The notes: generated by a model not told the origin, from the letters alone. Shown: positions 16,397 through 25,223, numbered from the stretch's first letter. The stretch: 64,000 nucleotides of DNA from an uncultured Prevotellaceae bacterium (GCA_900316505.1 ONDH01000001.1:98217-162216); one strand, 5' to 3'. Numbers and translations: made by a program.

Positions 16397-17117
16397 GTTT
16401 TTGGTAGCTATCTACAAAGGTTCACACCTCAAAAAGTGACCATGTGAGATCAAAAAACGAGGGGCAAATGCGCTGCGCTAAATGACAAATGATAATTTTG
16501 AGTCAAAAAATGGTCATGTGATGTCAAAAAATGGGGTGTAAATCATCAAAACTGAGGCATTTTTGGAATTGCTTTGTGACAACCACTTTTAGGGCTCAAA
16601 TCTCACAAGGCGCTATGATTCCACATAATATGCAAACACTCAAAGTGCGTAAAACGTCATTTCGTCATTTCGTCATTTCGTCACTTCTCAACTGGTTTGG
16701 GGGATGATTAATAGGGGGAGTACTGTAATAAATATATTATATATATATTTATTATATTTATTATTATATATTTATTATAGCACGCGAAGCGAGAGAGACA
16801 AAAAATGACGAAATGACAAAATGACAAAATGACCTTTTGGGGATGCAGGTCTTTTTATAGTGAGACTTCCACAAGGACACTTGTGAGACTTCCGTAAAGA
16901 AATGCGTAACTCTCTCGTAAAGACACCAATGCATACGAAAGACACCTGGCAGAATGGGCGAAAAACGCGACCAGTCGCAAGAAACACAGGTTTGTCGCGA
17001 CAAATTTGATACCACACTTTTTATGTCGTAACTTTGCATCAGATTCAGTTGAAACAAAGAAAAATTCCCCAAAAATTTGTTTATTAATTAGATTATCAAT
17101 ACATTTGCGAATTCAAA
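16397..17117. other. 721-base intergenic region: direct repeats, composite element A and promoter
   Basis: From 16431 to 16545 there are two imperfect copies of a segment with GGTCATGTGA/GACCATGTGA and TCAAAAAA. The composite element described separately runs from about 16655 to 17036. A TTTG (17005-17008) and TAACTTTG (17029-17036) promoter, 20 bases apart, faces the regulator gene at 17118. No coding sequence is convincing: the minus-strand ORFs here are read through simple repeats. Confidence 0.75.
16655..17036 (+). repeat. Composite intergenic element, copy A
   Basis: Reading rightwards: four 8-mers CGTCATTT (16655-16686); a G-rich segment GGTTTGGGGGATGATTAATA and GGGGG (16694-16719); an AT-only tract ending TATTATAGCAC (16773-16783); four 8-mers AAATGACR (16803-16834) that are the reverse complement of the first array; three 23-bp degenerate direct repeats (16861-16929); palindromes GCGACCAGTCGC (16967-16978) and TTTGTCGCGACAAA (16991-17004); and a promoter (17005-17036). 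Copy B at 44258-44648 has the same order. Confidence 0.85.
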
Positions 17118-18713
17118 ATGGTTATGCCTCGGAAAATCATCTACATACTGACATTTGCTTGGCTGGTTGCCATGCTTGGCGGTTGCACGAGTGGTGTGAC
17201 TGAACAGCTGGAGCGTGCCGAGGCTTACTTGCCTGCAGAACCCGACAGCGCAGAGATGTGCCTGAACAGCATCGAACAAGAGAAACTCGATGATTCTCAG
17301 CGTGCATGGTACGGATTGTTGAGCACGATTGTGTCTAATCATCAGAGCGAGGGCATCACTACCGATTCCATCATCCGTCCATGCTATGAATACTACCGCG
17401 ATGAGTCGCATGAAGGGCAGACTTCCAACACGGAACTTCTTCGTCACTATGCTCAGGCTTGCTACTACATGAGTGTGTTTTACACCAACAACGACAGCAC
17501 CGATCAGTGCCATGAGTTGCTCCAGCAGTCCATTCGCTGTAGCGAAAAAAGTGAAGATTGGCACACTTGTTATCTGGCACACACCCTGCTCAGCCTCACC
17601 ACCAGTTGGGAAAATCCGCAGGATGCCACCCAACAGGCGCAGAAAGCCCTCGACATCTACCACAAAATCAACGACGACATCAGTAACGAGGTGCTCATCA
17701 TGGGACATGTGGCTGCCTGTTTCCTCGATGTGGAAGAACCCGATAGCGCCCTGGCATACTATCTGCAGGCATACGAACTGGCTGAGAAGAACCAACTGAA
17801 AGAGGCACAGAACAGCATCTGCATGGGACTGTCTGACACCTATTGCTACATGGGTGCCTTCTGGCACGCCCTACACTATGCCAAGATTGGAGTGGAGACT
17901 GCCGACAGCACCACCCTTGTGCCTTCCTTGATTTCGCTGGCTCAATGCTACTATGCCAGCGACTCCCTCGACAAGGCGAAAGCGGTGCTCGACACCATTC
18001 CATGTGACTCCGACGACTACATCAACCGCTACCTCACCCTGCGCACCCTCTCTGAGATTGCTGTGCAGAAACGCGATGTCGATTCACTCTACGCCTACGT
18101 CGATTCTGCCTATGAGTTTCTGGAAGACCGTTTCTCACGCGAACAACAGGTGAAGGATGCCGTGGTCATTCAGGAGAAGAAGCAGGAGGAGGTGCGTCAT
18201 GAAACTGAACTTCACGGATGGATCATTGCCTTCACACTCGTATTCCTTCTGCTGGTTGCTGGCATCGTCTTCTACTTCTACTATGTGCGCAAGCGCATGG
18301 CTCTTCAACCAGCAACTCCTGAGGCAAAGAAACAACATCTTCGCCAACCCCTCACCCCCGAAGTGTTGCAGAAACGCCTGTTGCAACGTCTGGAATCTGT
18401 CCACAAACAACCCTCCACTCCCAAGCTGGAGAAGCGTGAGGAAAGGGCATGGGGAGAACTGGAAAAACTCATCAACGAAACCGACAACGACTTTGTTAAG
18501 AAACTGCGCCAGCAATATCCCGATTTCAAGGACAAGGACATCCAATTGTGCATGCTGGTGCGTCTGAAACTGACCAATGCTGCCATTGCCAATGTCTTCA
18601 ACATCGGAGAGTCCGCAGTGAAGAAACGCAAATCAACACTCAAAAAGCAGGGCTTTCACATCACCGACATTGACATCATTTTTGAGCAGATAATAGAAGG
18701 GCTTAATTTGTGA
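17118..18713 (+). CDS. membrane-anchored TPR regulator with C-terminal HTH
   Basis: This 531-residue protein has a lipoprotein-type signal (lipobox MLGGC, Cys23), periplasmic helical tetratricopeptide-like repeats (about 30-340), one transmembrane segment (about 367-389) and a cytoplasmic C-terminus. The C-terminus ends in a LuxR/sigma-region-4-like helix-turn-helix (about 473-512, DKDIQLCMLVRLKLTNAAIANVFNI then SAVKKRKS). The layout suggests a one-component transmembrane sensor that binds DNA directly. It precedes the DUF4419 gene by 197 bases, and a paralogue at 57384-58565 has the same neighbour. Composite element A and its promoter lie directly upstream. Start ATG 17118; ATG 17124 is possible. 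The target is inferred, not shown. Confidence 0.82.
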   Translation: MVMPRKIIYILTFAWLVAMLGGCTSGVTEQLERAEAYLPAEPDSAEMCLNSIEQEKLDDSQRAWYGLLSTIVSNHQSEGITTDSIIRPCYEYYRDESHEGQTSNTELLRHYAQACYYMSVFYTNNDSTDQCHELLQQSIRCSEKSEDWHTCYLAHTLLSLTTSWENPQDATQQAQKALDIYHKINDDISNEVLIMGHVAACFLDVEEPDSALAYYLQAYELAEKNQLKEAQNSICMGLSDTYCYMGAFWHALHYAKIGVETADSTTLVPSLISLAQCYYASDSLDKAKAVLDTIPCDSDDYINRYLTLRTLSEIAVQKRDVDSLYAYVDSAYEFLEDRFSREQQVKDAVVIQEKKQEEVRHETELHGWIIAFTLVFLLLVAGIVFYFYYVRKRMALQPATPEAKKQHLRQPLTPEVLQKRLLQRLESVHKQPSTPKLEKREERAWGELEKLINETDNDFVKKLRQQYPDFKDKDIQLCMLVRLKLTNAAIANVFNIGESAVKKRKSTLKKQGFHITDIDIIFEQIIEGLNL

Positions 18714-18809
18714 TACTTTTATTCATTTTCAAATAGATACGATTTCTTCTTTCCACCCCGTTTTCTACATCCATGTAAATTATTTGTAAATTATTCTGGA
18801 GGCGCACTT

Positions 18810-18872
18810 GAAAATGTAAAATTTTTGTAAATTCATTTTCTTGGTGTTTTGAGAACGAAAGGCGTAACTTTG
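18810..18872 (+). promoter_or_regulatory. Conserved 41-bp operator and -7 box of DUF4419 gene (copy 1)
   Basis: Positions 18810-18850 (starting GAAAATGTAAAATTTTTGTA and ending CTTGGTGTTTT) match 57303-57263 on the other strand at 39 of 41 bases. TAACTTTG follows at 18865-18872, 14 bases after the block; the spacing is identical at the second locus. Upstream there are further 11-bp-phased copies (ATGTAAATTAT, TTGTAAATTAT at about 18774-18795) and TTTCCACCCC at 18750-18759. This is probably the binding site of the TPR-HTH regulators. Confidence 0.8.
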
Positions 18873-18910
18873 TAGCAGAAAAATGTTTCACCAACTAAAC
18901 ACTATGCATT

Positions 18911-20719
18911 ATGAAAGCTAATCGTATCACCTTTCTGGCAATCTTTTGCCTCGCTTTCTCCTCCATCAGTTATGGGTTGAGTCAGCCAACCGTGCCTGGT
19001 CAATCTCAGGTGCGTGCCTACACACTTCCATTGCCTCTTGACAAATCCACCCCAATGGAGCGTTTCGACATTGACAACATTGTGGATGAAGCTTGGAACC
19101 AGTCGATGCAAGCAAAGGCTCCATCGGCCAAGAAGTCCAAGAAGCAGAAGACAAAAGACAAGATTCTCAAACGCTCGAAAAAGAGCATCACGTTCGTCGT
19201 GGACGAAGATTTGCCAGCCCCCAAGCAGACCTTCACGATGTTGCCATCCAATGAAATTTCCAGTCAGATTATTAGTAAGAAGGGGATTCCATACGTCGAT
19301 CACAATGTGAGGAAGACCAGTTTCGATGGGGAAAAACTGTGCTATCTGGGCGAGGACAACTTCTATAAATGTATCGTACAGGCGTTTGCCGACCACCGTT
19401 CCCTGGTGCTGTCGCCCGACATGATGTGGCTCCTCATTGGTCAGGGCTTCTCACGCTATGTGAATGCCCATTCCGAAGAGTTGCGCGACAAGTTGGTGTA
19501 TCATCAGGGCAAGATGGTCTTGAAGGTTGAGAAAGACAATGACGTTCTTAACCCCGCCAAAGGGGATTGGGCGCAGTTGCTGAACGACTTCTCTTCCATG
19601 ATAGCTGACAACACAAAGGGAGACGTGGCGGATATGATGACAGCCGACTTCTCCACCACAGGCATGGATGAACGTATCGCCTCGCAGATTACGCTGATGG
19701 AGACCGTCAAGACCTATTTCGACTTCTGGAACGTCGCCATTGCCTGTGGTATTCCCACCATCACGCTCGAAGGCACACCCGAAGACTGGCAGAAGGTGCG
19801 TGAGAAGGCTCGTGGCTTATCGAAGTATGGTCTTGAGAGATGGGCGAACGAATTGGACCCCATCCTTGCCGAATTCGTCAAGGCATCGGAAGGAAAACCC
19901 AATCAGGCGTTCTGGGAGAATATGGTGATGAAAGACCGCGTGGAGAAGTTCAAGTCCAAGAAAGTATGCGGTTTGTATGATATCAATGAAACCACCCATC
20001 TGGATGGCTGGTTCCTGAAGTTCTTCCCCAATGAACATGGATATACACAAGACGACATACTCTATACGGAAAGTATGCCAACGGAGATGGCACGCGGCAA
20101 CTTCAAACAGGAATACATTGATCCCGTCACAGGCGCATCGATAGCGGTAATTCCTGTACAGCTTTGGGCTGGATTTGTGGGTGTGCAGGTGGATGAAAAG
20201 ACGGGGACCCTCACCCCCAAGATTGGCTGGTTTGCCCGCATCGGCGATGATGAACAAGAAACACTCTCACTCCTGTATCAGCTGGAAAGACACGGGGAAC
20301 TCTCCTATTCTTATCTTCATGAAACAGACACCTTGCCAGGCATCCTCGCCAAGATGTCGAGCATCAGCAAATTGACGCTCCGTTTCAACAGCTTCCCAGT
20401 CATTATCCCTGCATGGGTGGACAATATGAAGATAGGCAAATTGGAGATTAATGGCAGACTCTCTGAGGCGGAAGAAGCCCAACTGCGCCAGCGATTCCCC
20501 GAAGCCGAAATCAACAACGCCAAGAAACGGGAATTGATTGGAGAGGATGCCATCAAAGAGGAGGAAGCCACAAAAGTTCATAAGGTGACGGATAGTAAAG
20601 GCAATGAGCTACCTGTGCCCACCTCGGAGAAATCCGGTTCCGTCAAAGCAATAGACATGGCCGAATTTGAAGGCATCGCTGTTTATGATCCATACGACAT
20701 CCGGCAGGTGCTGGAATGA
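18911..20719 (+). CDS. secreted DUF4419 protein (copy 1)
   Basis: This 602-residue protein has a signal peptide (TFLAIFCLAFSSISYG) and then a basic stretch. The DUF4419 core runs from about residue 130, with VQAFADHRSLVLSPDMMWLLIGQGF, YVNAHSEELRDKLV, ITLMETVKTYFDFWNVAIACGIPTITLEGTPEDW and LDGWFLKFFP. The C-terminal part has a leucine-patterned segment ending RQRFPEAEINNAKK, also found in the second copy. DUF4419 occurs in bacteria and fungi with no known function. The gene follows its putative membrane regulator and has its own conserved promoter. It is convergent with xth, with 14 bases between the stops. Confidence 0.85.
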   Translation: MKANRITFLAIFCLAFSSISYGLSQPTVPGQSQVRAYTLPLPLDKSTPMERFDIDNIVDEAWNQSMQAKAPSAKKSKKQKTKDKILKRSKKSITFVVDEDLPAPKQTFTMLPSNEISSQIISKKGIPYVDHNVRKTSFDGEKLCYLGEDNFYKCIVQAFADHRSLVLSPDMMWLLIGQGFSRYVNAHSEELRDKLVYHQGKMVLKVEKDNDVLNPAKGDWAQLLNDFSSMIADNTKGDVADMMTADFSTTGMDERIASQITLMETVKTYFDFWNVAIACGIPTITLEGTPEDWQKVREKARGLSKYGLERWANELDPILAEFVKASEGKPNQAFWENMVMKDRVEKFKSKKVCGLYDINETTHLDGWFLKFFPNEHGYTQDDILYTESMPTEMARGNFKQEYIDPVTGASIAVIPVQLWAGFVGVQVDEKTGTLTPKIGWFARIGDDEQETLSLLYQLERHGELSYSYLHETDTLPGILAKMSSISKLTLRFNSFPVIIPAWVDNMKIGKLEINGRLSEAEEAQLRQRFPEAEINNAKKRELIGEDAIKEEEATKVHKVTDSKGNELPVPTSEKSGSVKAIDMAEFEGIAVYDPYDIRQVLE

Positions 20720-20733
20720 AAAGGGAACGTTAA

Positions 20734-21522
20734 TTAAAACTCAACTTCCACCTCTACAGGACAGTGGTCGCTGCCCATGATGTCGGTGTGTATCTTGGCA
20801 CTGATGAGTTGGGATTGGAGACGATTGGAACAGAGCCAATAGTCAATGCGCCATCCTGTGTTCTTCTCACGGGCATGGAAACGGTAGCTCCACCATGAGT
20901 AGATATTGGGAGTGTCGGGAAAGAAATGACGGAACGTGTCGGTGAAACCTGCCTGAAGGAGGTCGGTGAACTTGGCACGTTCTTCATCGGTGAAACCTGC
21001 GTTGAAATGGTTGGTTTTGGGATTCTTGATGTCAATTTCCTCATGTGCCACATTCATGTCACCACAAACAAGCACGGGTTTCTGTGCGTCAAGTTTTTGC
21101 AGATAGAGACGGAAAGCGTCATCCCATGTCATGCGCTGGTTAAGGCGCTTGAGCCCGTCTTGGGAGTTGGGGGTATATACGGTGATGACGAAGAATTTTT
21201 CATATTCGAGGGTGATGACACGCCCCTCTGTGTTCATGTCGAGCCACCCGTTGTCAGACATGGAAGAGACGATTTCATCGGGCAATCCGAGGGTGACGGC
21301 GAGGGGGGTATGCTTGGTGTAGATGGCTGTGCCGGAATAGCCTTTCTTTTCGGCATAGTTCCAATAGGACTGATAACCTGGAAAGGCGAGGTCAAGCTGT
21401 CCCTCCTGCATCTTGGTCTCTTGCAGACAAAAGAAATCCGCGTCGAGCGTGGTGAAGACTTCGGAAAAGCCCTTACCACACACGGCGCGGAGTCCGTTTA
21501 CATTCCAAGAAATAAACTTCAT
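20734..21522 (-). CDS. xth: exodeoxyribonuclease III
   Basis: This 262-residue protein has the standard exonuclease III/AP endonuclease motifs: SWNVNGLRA at the N-terminus, LQETK (metal-binding Glu), VYTPNS, CGDMNVAHEEID (catalytic Asp/Asn) and the C-terminal GSDHCPVEVE with the catalytic Asp-His pair. It cleaves at abasic sites and degrades 3' ends in base excision repair. It lies 6 bases downstream of the CoA-transferase stop on the same strand, so it is likely co-transcribed with it. Confidence 0.96.
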   Translation of the reverse strand: MKFISWNVNGLRAVCGKGFSEVFTTLDADFFCLQETKMQEGQLDLAFPGYQSYWNYAEKKGYSGTAIYTKHTPLAVTLGLPDEIVSSMSDNGWLDMNTEGRVITLEYEKFFVITVYTPNSQDGLKRLNQRMTWDDAFRLYLQKLDAQKPVLVCGDMNVAHEEIDIKNPKTNHFNAGFTDEERAKFTDLLQAGFTDTFRHFFPDTPNIYSWWSYRFHAREKNTGWRIDYWLCSNRLQSQLISAKIHTDIMGSDHCPVEVEVEF

Positions 21523-21528
21523 GGTGTG

Positions 21529-23025
21529 TTATGCGAATTTGCTGAAATCCACCTTGTGCATGTCGCCCTCCTTGATGAAGGTGTCGTGGAATGCATGGGT
21601 GGCAGCGAGGTTGTGCCATGACTGGCCTTTCTGGGAAATCTTGAGGTAATCCCAGAGGAGCTGCTTATAGTCAGGATGTGCACAGTTCTCGATGATGGCA
21701 TGTGCGCGCTCGATAGGGCTCTTGCCACGAAGGTCTGCAACACCCTGCTCTGTAACGATGACATTGACATCGTGCTCGGTGTGGTCAACGTGACTGCAGA
21801 ATGGCACGATGGCTGAGATGGCGCCACCTTTGGCTACAGAGGCACATGTGAAGATGCTGAGGAAGGCGTTGCGCTCGAAGTCACCTGAACCACCAATACC
21901 GTTCATCATCTTGGTGCCGCAAATCTGAGTGGAGTTGGCGTGTCCATAGAGGTCAACCTCAATGGCTGTGTTGATGGCAATCAGACCTAAACGACGAATC
22001 ACCTCTGCGTTGTTGGAGATTTCTGACTGACGGAGCACGAGCTTGTCCTTGAAGAAGTCAATATTGTCGTAGATGCTCAGGAGCTTGTCGTTGGTGACAG
22101 TGAGTGAGCAAGTGGAAGCGCACTTCACTTTCTCTTGGAACATCAGGTCAACGATGGCATTCTGAAGCACCTCTGTGTACACTTCCATTTGTGGCATCTC
22201 CGGGTTGCTTCCCAATGCGAAGAGGATAGCGTTGGCTGTTGTGCCTACACCGCTCTGGAAGGGAAGGAAGCTGGGAGGAATGATGCCGCGCTTCTTCTCG
22301 CCCATGAGGAAGTTTGCCACGTTCTCACCAATCTTGTCGGTGATAGGATCAGCATCCTTGAAGGAACGTGCTTCGTCGGGAATGTTACATTCAACCACAC
22401 CCACCACCTTCTTGGGGTCAAGCTGGAGATATGGTGTACCGATGCGGTCGGTCACTTTCTCAATTGGAATAGGCTTGCGGCAAGGAGGGTCAAGGGGTTC
22501 GTACACGTCGTGCAGACCTTTAGACTTGGGTGAGTGGAAGGCATTCAACTCAAGAATGATGCCCTTCTGTGCCAAACGTGCCACAGTGGGGGAAATACCA
22601 CCTGCTGCTGTGAGGTACACTTTGCCGTCTTCTTCAATGGCGCACACTTCAAGGATTGCCCAATCCACTTGACCAAGAAATCCGTAGCGAAGGTCTTGAG
22701 CCATCATGCCGAGGTGGATGTCGTTGTAGGCAATCTCACCTGCATTGACATGCTTGCGGAAGGTGGAGTTGGTGGTGTAAGGTGCACGGTAACGGATGGC
22801 TTGTTCATCGGACAACACACCGTCACAAGACTGACCTGTGGAGGCACCTGTGAAGATGCCAATTTGATAGGGGCGACCTGCCTCGTGCTCAGCATGAGCA
22901 ATCTTGGCAATCTCAGCCGTCACTGCTTTTGGTGTGCCTGCTGGAGTGAAACCAGACAGGCCAATATTGTCTCCGTTCTTGATGAGTGCTGCAGCCTCTG
23001 CAGCGGTGATTCTTGTAAATGCCAT
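21529..23025 (-). CDS. succinyl-CoA:acetate CoA-transferase / acetyl-CoA hydrolase family
   Basis: This 498-residue protein is of typical class I CoA-transferase (Cat1/SCACT) length. Signs are the N-terminal GLSGFTPAGTPKAV, the central AAGGISPTVARL, and the catalytic glutamate in VIVTEQGVADLRGKSP. The family moves CoA between succinate or propionate and acetate; in Prevotella and Bacteroides it fits the succinate/propionate and acetate fermentation pathway. The direction and exact acyl partner cannot be read from sequence. A -7 box (CAAAGGTA) at 23063-23070 on this strand drives it, and xth follows. Confidence 0.9.
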   Translation of the reverse strand: MAFTRITAAEAAALIKNGDNIGLSGFTPAGTPKAVTAEIAKIAHAEHEAGRPYQIGIFTGASTGQSCDGVLSDEQAIRYRAPYTTNSTFRKHVNAGEIAYNDIHLGMMAQDLRYGFLGQVDWAILEVCAIEEDGKVYLTAAGGISPTVARLAQKGIILELNAFHSPKSKGLHDVYEPLDPPCRKPIPIEKVTDRIGTPYLQLDPKKVVGVVECNIPDEARSFKDADPITDKIGENVANFLMGEKKRGIIPPSFLPFQSGVGTTANAILFALGSNPEMPQMEVYTEVLQNAIVDLMFQEKVKCASTCSLTVTNDKLLSIYDNIDFFKDKLVLRQSEISNNAEVIRRLGLIAINTAIEVDLYGHANSTQICGTKMMNGIGGSGDFERNAFLSIFTCASVAKGGAISAIVPFCSHVDHTEHDVNVIVTEQGVADLRGKSPIERAHAIIENCAHPDYKQLLWDYLKISQKGQSWHNLAATHAFHDTFIKEGDMHKVDFSKFA

Positions 23026-23062
23026 AAAGTTTTAAGTATTACACAATTTTTCAAAATTTGTG

Positions 23063-23070
23063 CAAAGGTA
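23063..23070 (-). promoter_or_regulatory. -7 box of CoA-transferase-xth operon
   Basis: TACCTTTG on the minus strand, 37 bases upstream of the CoA-transferase start, gives a leader of about 30 bases. Confidence 0.75.
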
Positions 23071-23220
23071 GGTGTTTTGTTTGGATTGACAAAAAAAGAA
23101 GCACAAAAACTGATGTTTTGTGCCACTTTTAGAGAGGAACGTCTCCTTTATTATTTATAAATGTGTAATGGAGATGATAATTGTATGGAGATAATCCATT
23201 TCACGAGTGTGGTGAATCGT

Positions 23221-24249
23221 CTATTTCACAGGGTCAAAATCGTCAATGAGCTCTTTCTTGTTGGATGGCTCATAAATGACCTTGTTGGCACCGCTGGTGA
23301 TTTGGACATATTCGGGGTGCTCTTTGGCAAAGTTGTCAATGTAACGAATGCGCTTTTGGTCGTACAGTTCACTGACAGCAATGAGAATGCCTGTCTCTTC
23401 CACATCGCCAAAACCATAGTTGATGGCAGTGCCAAACATCTTCATGGTGGGAGAAAGACTCATGTAGGCATTGACCAGTGGGGGAATGTTGTAGCCAAGG
23501 GCGCGCACTTCGTGGTTCAGTATCTTGTAGTCTTCCTTGAAAGTGTCCTCGCAGAACAGTTCCTCAAATTCCTTAGGATCATTCTCCAATTCGAGTGGTT
23601 TGGTGGGGATGACCAAACCATCCTTGTCACCGAAGTGCTTGCGCAGGAAGTAGAGAATCATATCGCGTCCCTTCCGGTTGTAACTGGGATACATGGTCAT
23701 CTTGCCGAAGAAGTACTTGCATCCAGGCATGATGACAGCCAAGGCGCCAAGTCCGTCCCACAGATTGTCGAGGGCAAAGATGGATTTTCCATCTGAACGG
23801 GTGGATTGGTATTCAAGGGTGACGAATGAACGTCCTAACTCAATGGTGTAGGGCAGATAGTCCTTGATGAACTCGTCGGAGAAATGGAACATGTGGCTGG
23901 TGGCAAGAATGGGCTGACCTTTCTCGTCAAACTTGATGTCGGGACCCAGAATGTAGCGATAACCGCCAATGATTTCTTCAGATTCGGGATTCCACACGAT
24001 GAGCTGCTTGTAGGGATTCTCCATCGTGTCGAAAACGTCGAGGTCACAATTCAACCCCGTACCACCACCTGCTGCACGGAAGGCTATCTCACGGAGACGA
24101 CCAATTTCACGCACCACATTGGGGGCATTTTGCCATGTGACAACATAGACCTCGTTGTTGCTCTTGCTGGTCATGCGCAAACGCCTCTCATCGGTGAGTT
24201 CCGCTTTGAGCACCTCTTTGGGAATAGGTGCAATAATTTCTGCTTCCAT
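23221..24249 (-). CDS. glsB: glycine N-acyltransferase-like protein (GNAT, hemolysin family)
   Basis: This 342-residue protein has the GNAT-type ornithine/glycine-lipid N-acyltransferase pattern: REIAFRAAGGGTG, then EEIIGGYRYILGPDI, then ELGRSFVTLEYQS, and a central KYFFGKMTMYP. The family attaches a 3-hydroxy fatty acid to an amino acid amine, the first step in forming glycine (or ornithine) lipids. The neighbouring gene, on the same strand 44 bases upstream, is the O-acyltransferase partner GlsA. I name them by the Bacteroides thetaiotaomicron pair, from memory of that work; the amino acid used cannot be deduced here. Confidence 0.85.
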   Translation of the reverse strand: MEAEIIAPIPKEVLKAELTDERRLRMTSKSNNEVYVVTWQNAPNVVREIGRLREIAFRAAGGGTGLNCDLDVFDTMENPYKQLIVWNPESEEIIGGYRYILGPDIKFDEKGQPILATSHMFHFSDEFIKDYLPYTIELGRSFVTLEYQSTRSDGKSIFALDNLWDGLGALAVIMPGCKYFFGKMTMYPSYNRKGRDMILYFLRKHFGDKDGLVIPTKPLELENDPKEFEELFCEDTFKEDYKILNHEVRALGYNIPPLVNAYMSLSPTMKMFGTAINYGFGDVEETGILIAVSELYDQKRIRYIDNFAKEHPEYVQITSGANKVIYEPSNKKELIDDFDPVK

Positions 24250-24293
24250 ATTTTGTATTTCCTTGTTCTTTGTCCTTACCGGCTTGCTTTTCG

Positions 24294-25178
24294 TTATGCG
24301 GAAGCATTGCCGGTGTCAAGTTGATAGACTCTCTCTTTCACCCATTGCGCCCACTCTGAAGGAGTTTTCGACTTGTCGAATGTCTGCCATGGAATAGGCT
24401 TCCCGAATGTGACCGTGAAGGTTTTCCCCTGATTCTTGTACATCTCGTCTGCCAAGTAGAGCATGGCAATGTTGAACTTGATGTGCAAACGCTTGCACCA
24501 ACGGGCTATGTTGTAGAAGCGGTCGGAGTTATGTCCTGAAAAATGGACAGGTATCACATCCCGCTGGTATTGCACCGATTTGGCGATGAAGGTTTTTTTC
24601 CACTCTATGTCCTTGATGACACCATCTTCACCCTTGCGGGAACAAAGACCGGCGGGAAACATCACCACATTCTTGGGGGATTGGAATGCTGCCTCCACCA
24701 TCTTGGGAAAGTTGCGACTATTGTGTCCAGTCTTGTTGATGGGTACGCAAAGTGGTGCCAATCCCTTGAAACTCATTAGGATGTCATTGACAAGATAGAC
24801 CATCTGGCTGTCGTACTTGTGGCAGATGATGGAACCCAATGCGATGCCGTCTTGCCCCCCTAAGGGATGGTTGCTTACGATGGTGAAATAACGCCCACCT
24901 TCATTGCCGGGCAATGCATCTAACCCCTCTTGAATGACTCCGTCAATGTTTGTCCTGACGTTCAATGTGCAGTTCAGATAGTTGAGGCATCCGTCCAGCC
25001 ATTCCACGCCCACTTGGCCTTTCCCTTCTCCACACAGGTGAACATTCATCCAGTCCTGATGGATAATCCTCTTCAGCCACGATACCAAAAATTTAGGAAC
25101 AAACTTGGACTTCTTGCCGAGCTTGTCCTTCAACACTTGGTCAACGTCAACCCTAAATTCTTCTCCTTCAATAGCCAT
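24294..25178 (-). CDS. glsA: PlsC-like O-acyltransferase for glycine lipids
   Basis: This 294-residue protein belongs to the lysophospholipid-acyltransferase superfamily, with the catalytic histidine in VSNHPLGGQDG and the second motif FPAGLCSRK. In the GlsA role it acylates the hydroxyl of the N-acyl chain made by the downstream GlsB. The open frame continues about 94 codons upstream through AT-rich promoter sequence, so I place the start at ATG 25178 (MAIEGEEFRVDVDQVL). It diverges from the polysaccharide-export operon. A possible -7 box TAATTTTG on this strand is at 25196-25203, which would leave a very short leader. Confidence 0.82.
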   Translation of the reverse strand: MAIEGEEFRVDVDQVLKDKLGKKSKFVPKFLVSWLKRIIHQDWMNVHLCGEGKGQVGVEWLDGCLNYLNCTLNVRTNIDGVIQEGLDALPGNEGGRYFTIVSNHPLGGQDGIALGSIICHKYDSQMVYLVNDILMSFKGLAPLCVPINKTGHNSRNFPKMVEAAFQSPKNVVMFPAGLCSRKGEDGVIKDIEWKKTFIAKSVQYQRDVIPVHFSGHNSDRFYNIARWCKRLHIKFNIAMLYLADEMYKNQGKTFTVTFGKPIPWQTFDKSKTPSEWAQWVKERVYQLDTGNASA

Positions 25179-25223
25179 AACATTGAAATGTCGTGCAAAA
25201 TTATTAAATCTTTTTCGTTTTTT

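Noticed and set aside
16720..16782. Replication origin suggested by the AT-rich tract near dnaN and recN
   Set aside because: There is no dnaA gene or DnaA-box cluster, and the same AT tract occurs in element B far away.
16764..17072. Possible minus-strand protein of about 100 residues in composite element A
   Set aside because: It is read through 8-mer and AT repeats, has no ribosome-binding site or recognisable domain, and overlaps a promoter on the other strand.
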